Below, piece after piece: positions 5,616 through 6,122 of a stretch of DNA of 6,122 nucleotides. Each line of letters starts with the position of its first letter. Positions within the stretch are counted from its first letter, which is position 1. The notes beneath the pieces were generated by a model. It was given only the letters and a program-made list of their open reading frames with translations, searched no databases and was not told the DNA's origin. Location of the stretch: positions 1 through 6,122 of the forward strand of contig JBKPQY010000031.1 of NCBI GenBank assembly GCA_046734315.1, written 5' to 3'. The stretch is from DASXRA01 sp046734315 (GTDB lineage Bacteria; Actinomycetota; Actinomycetes; Mycobacteriales; Jatrophihabitantaceae). Made by a program: the position numbers and the translations under genes.

Positions 5616-6122
5616 TCAGGTCGGTGTGTGCGGTGTGTCGGGGCGGGTGTGGATCGGCGCGCAGCCGGCCATCGCGGTGTGGATCAGGGCGTCGCGGTGG
5701 GCGGCGAGTTGTATCGCGGTCAGGGCGCGGACTGGGTGCCATAGTGACCCGAGGGCTGCCGTCGCGCGGGCGGCTGCCGCTGTGCTGTCCGTGGTGGAGC
5801 CGGTGATTGCCCGGCGCATGCGGTTGGTGTTGCGGTGCAGCCGTGCGCCGATCTCGGGGTGGTTGAGAACGGCCTTGTCGCTGTCGAGCCATGCGGCCAC
5901 CTGGCGATGTTCGGTCAGCGTGGTCAGGTAGTCCTCGAGCAGCGCCCGCACCTGATCGGGCCATGTGGGCGCGGGCGGATAGCGTTCGATGAGCGCGTCC
6001 AGGTCGTCGAGCAGCGGATCGGCCAGCGCGTGCAGCAGGTCGTTCTTGGTCGGGAAGTGGTAGCTGACCGCGGCCTTGCTCATGCCGGTGGCGGCGGCCA
6101 GCTCGGCGACGGTGGTGCCGTC
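5616..6122 (-). CDS. TetR/AcrR-family transcriptional regulator (5' end outside window)
   Basis: 168 residues are visible; the first 20-40 codons lie beyond position 6122. The helix-turn-helix is clear: DGTTVAELAAATGMSKAAVS followed by YHFPTKNDLLHALADPLL. This is the usual TetR pattern of a recognition helix ending in YHFxxKxxLL. The remainder, with helical stretches such as DQVRALLEDYLTTLTEHRQV and ATAALGSLWHPVRALTAIQL, forms the ligand-binding and dimerisation domain; its ligand is unknown. The C-terminus is a Pro/Thr/His-rich tail (IHTRPDTPHTPT) that is probably disordered. An ATG at 6083 lies inside the helix-turn-helix and cannot be the true start. Proteins of this family usually repress a neighbouring gene, which here would lie past 6122. 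Confidence 0.92.
   Translation of the reverse strand, partial: DGTTVAELAAATGMSKAAVSYHFPTKNDLLHALADPLLDDLDALIERYPPAPTWPDQVRALLEDYLTTLTEHRQVAAWLDSDKAVLNHPEIGARLHRNTNRMRRAITGSTTDSTAAAARATAALGSLWHPVRALTAIQLAAHRDALIHTAMAGCAPIHTRPDTPHTPT

Noticed and set aside
5410..5964. 184-codon minus-strand open frame
   Set aside because: It overlaps the TetR gene on the same strand in another frame and is rich in Arg, Pro, His and Ser without motifs; the TetR frame is clearly the real one.

Overview
This is a high-GC window with strong G/C bias at third codon positions, GTG/TTG starts and protein families typical of Actinobacteria. I cannot name the genus. I see no tRNA, rRNA or CRISPR array, and no defence system.

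Positions 1-1792 (minus strand) hold the most interesting intact unit. It is a 563-aa major facilitator superfamily transporter with a C-terminal cyclic-nucleotide-binding domain (101-1792). Its stop overlaps, as GTGA, the start of a second gene that leaves the window at position 1. The 34 visible residues of that gene resemble the N-terminus of class III adenylate/guanylate cyclase proteins. If so, a transporter able to sense a cyclic nucleotide is translationally coupled to an enzyme that makes one.

Positions 1893-5440 look like accessory DNA in decay. A XerC/D-like tyrosine recombinase (1893-2546, minus) has lost the second half of its catalytic domain and carries two compensating indels. 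About 570 bp follow with no recognisable gene. Next comes the C-terminal part of an alpha/beta-barrel (antibiotic-biosynthesis-monooxygenase-like) protein (3117-3361, minus), broken by a one-base deletion. A complete IS701-family insertion sequence (3493-4936) follows, with 23-bp terminal inverted repeats, a 443-aa transposase and a CTAG target duplication. To its right lie a glyoxalase/VOC-like gene start that runs out of frame after about 16 residues, a short peptide end in another frame, and a small uncharacterised ORF (5261-5440).

Positions 5616-6122 (minus strand) carry a TetR/AcrR-family repressor whose N-terminus lies outside the window.

Overall, a cyclic-nucleotide-linked transporter operon and a TetR regulator flank a patch of recombinase, insertion-sequence and pseudogene debris. 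That pattern is common at chromosomal sites of repeated insertion and deletion.
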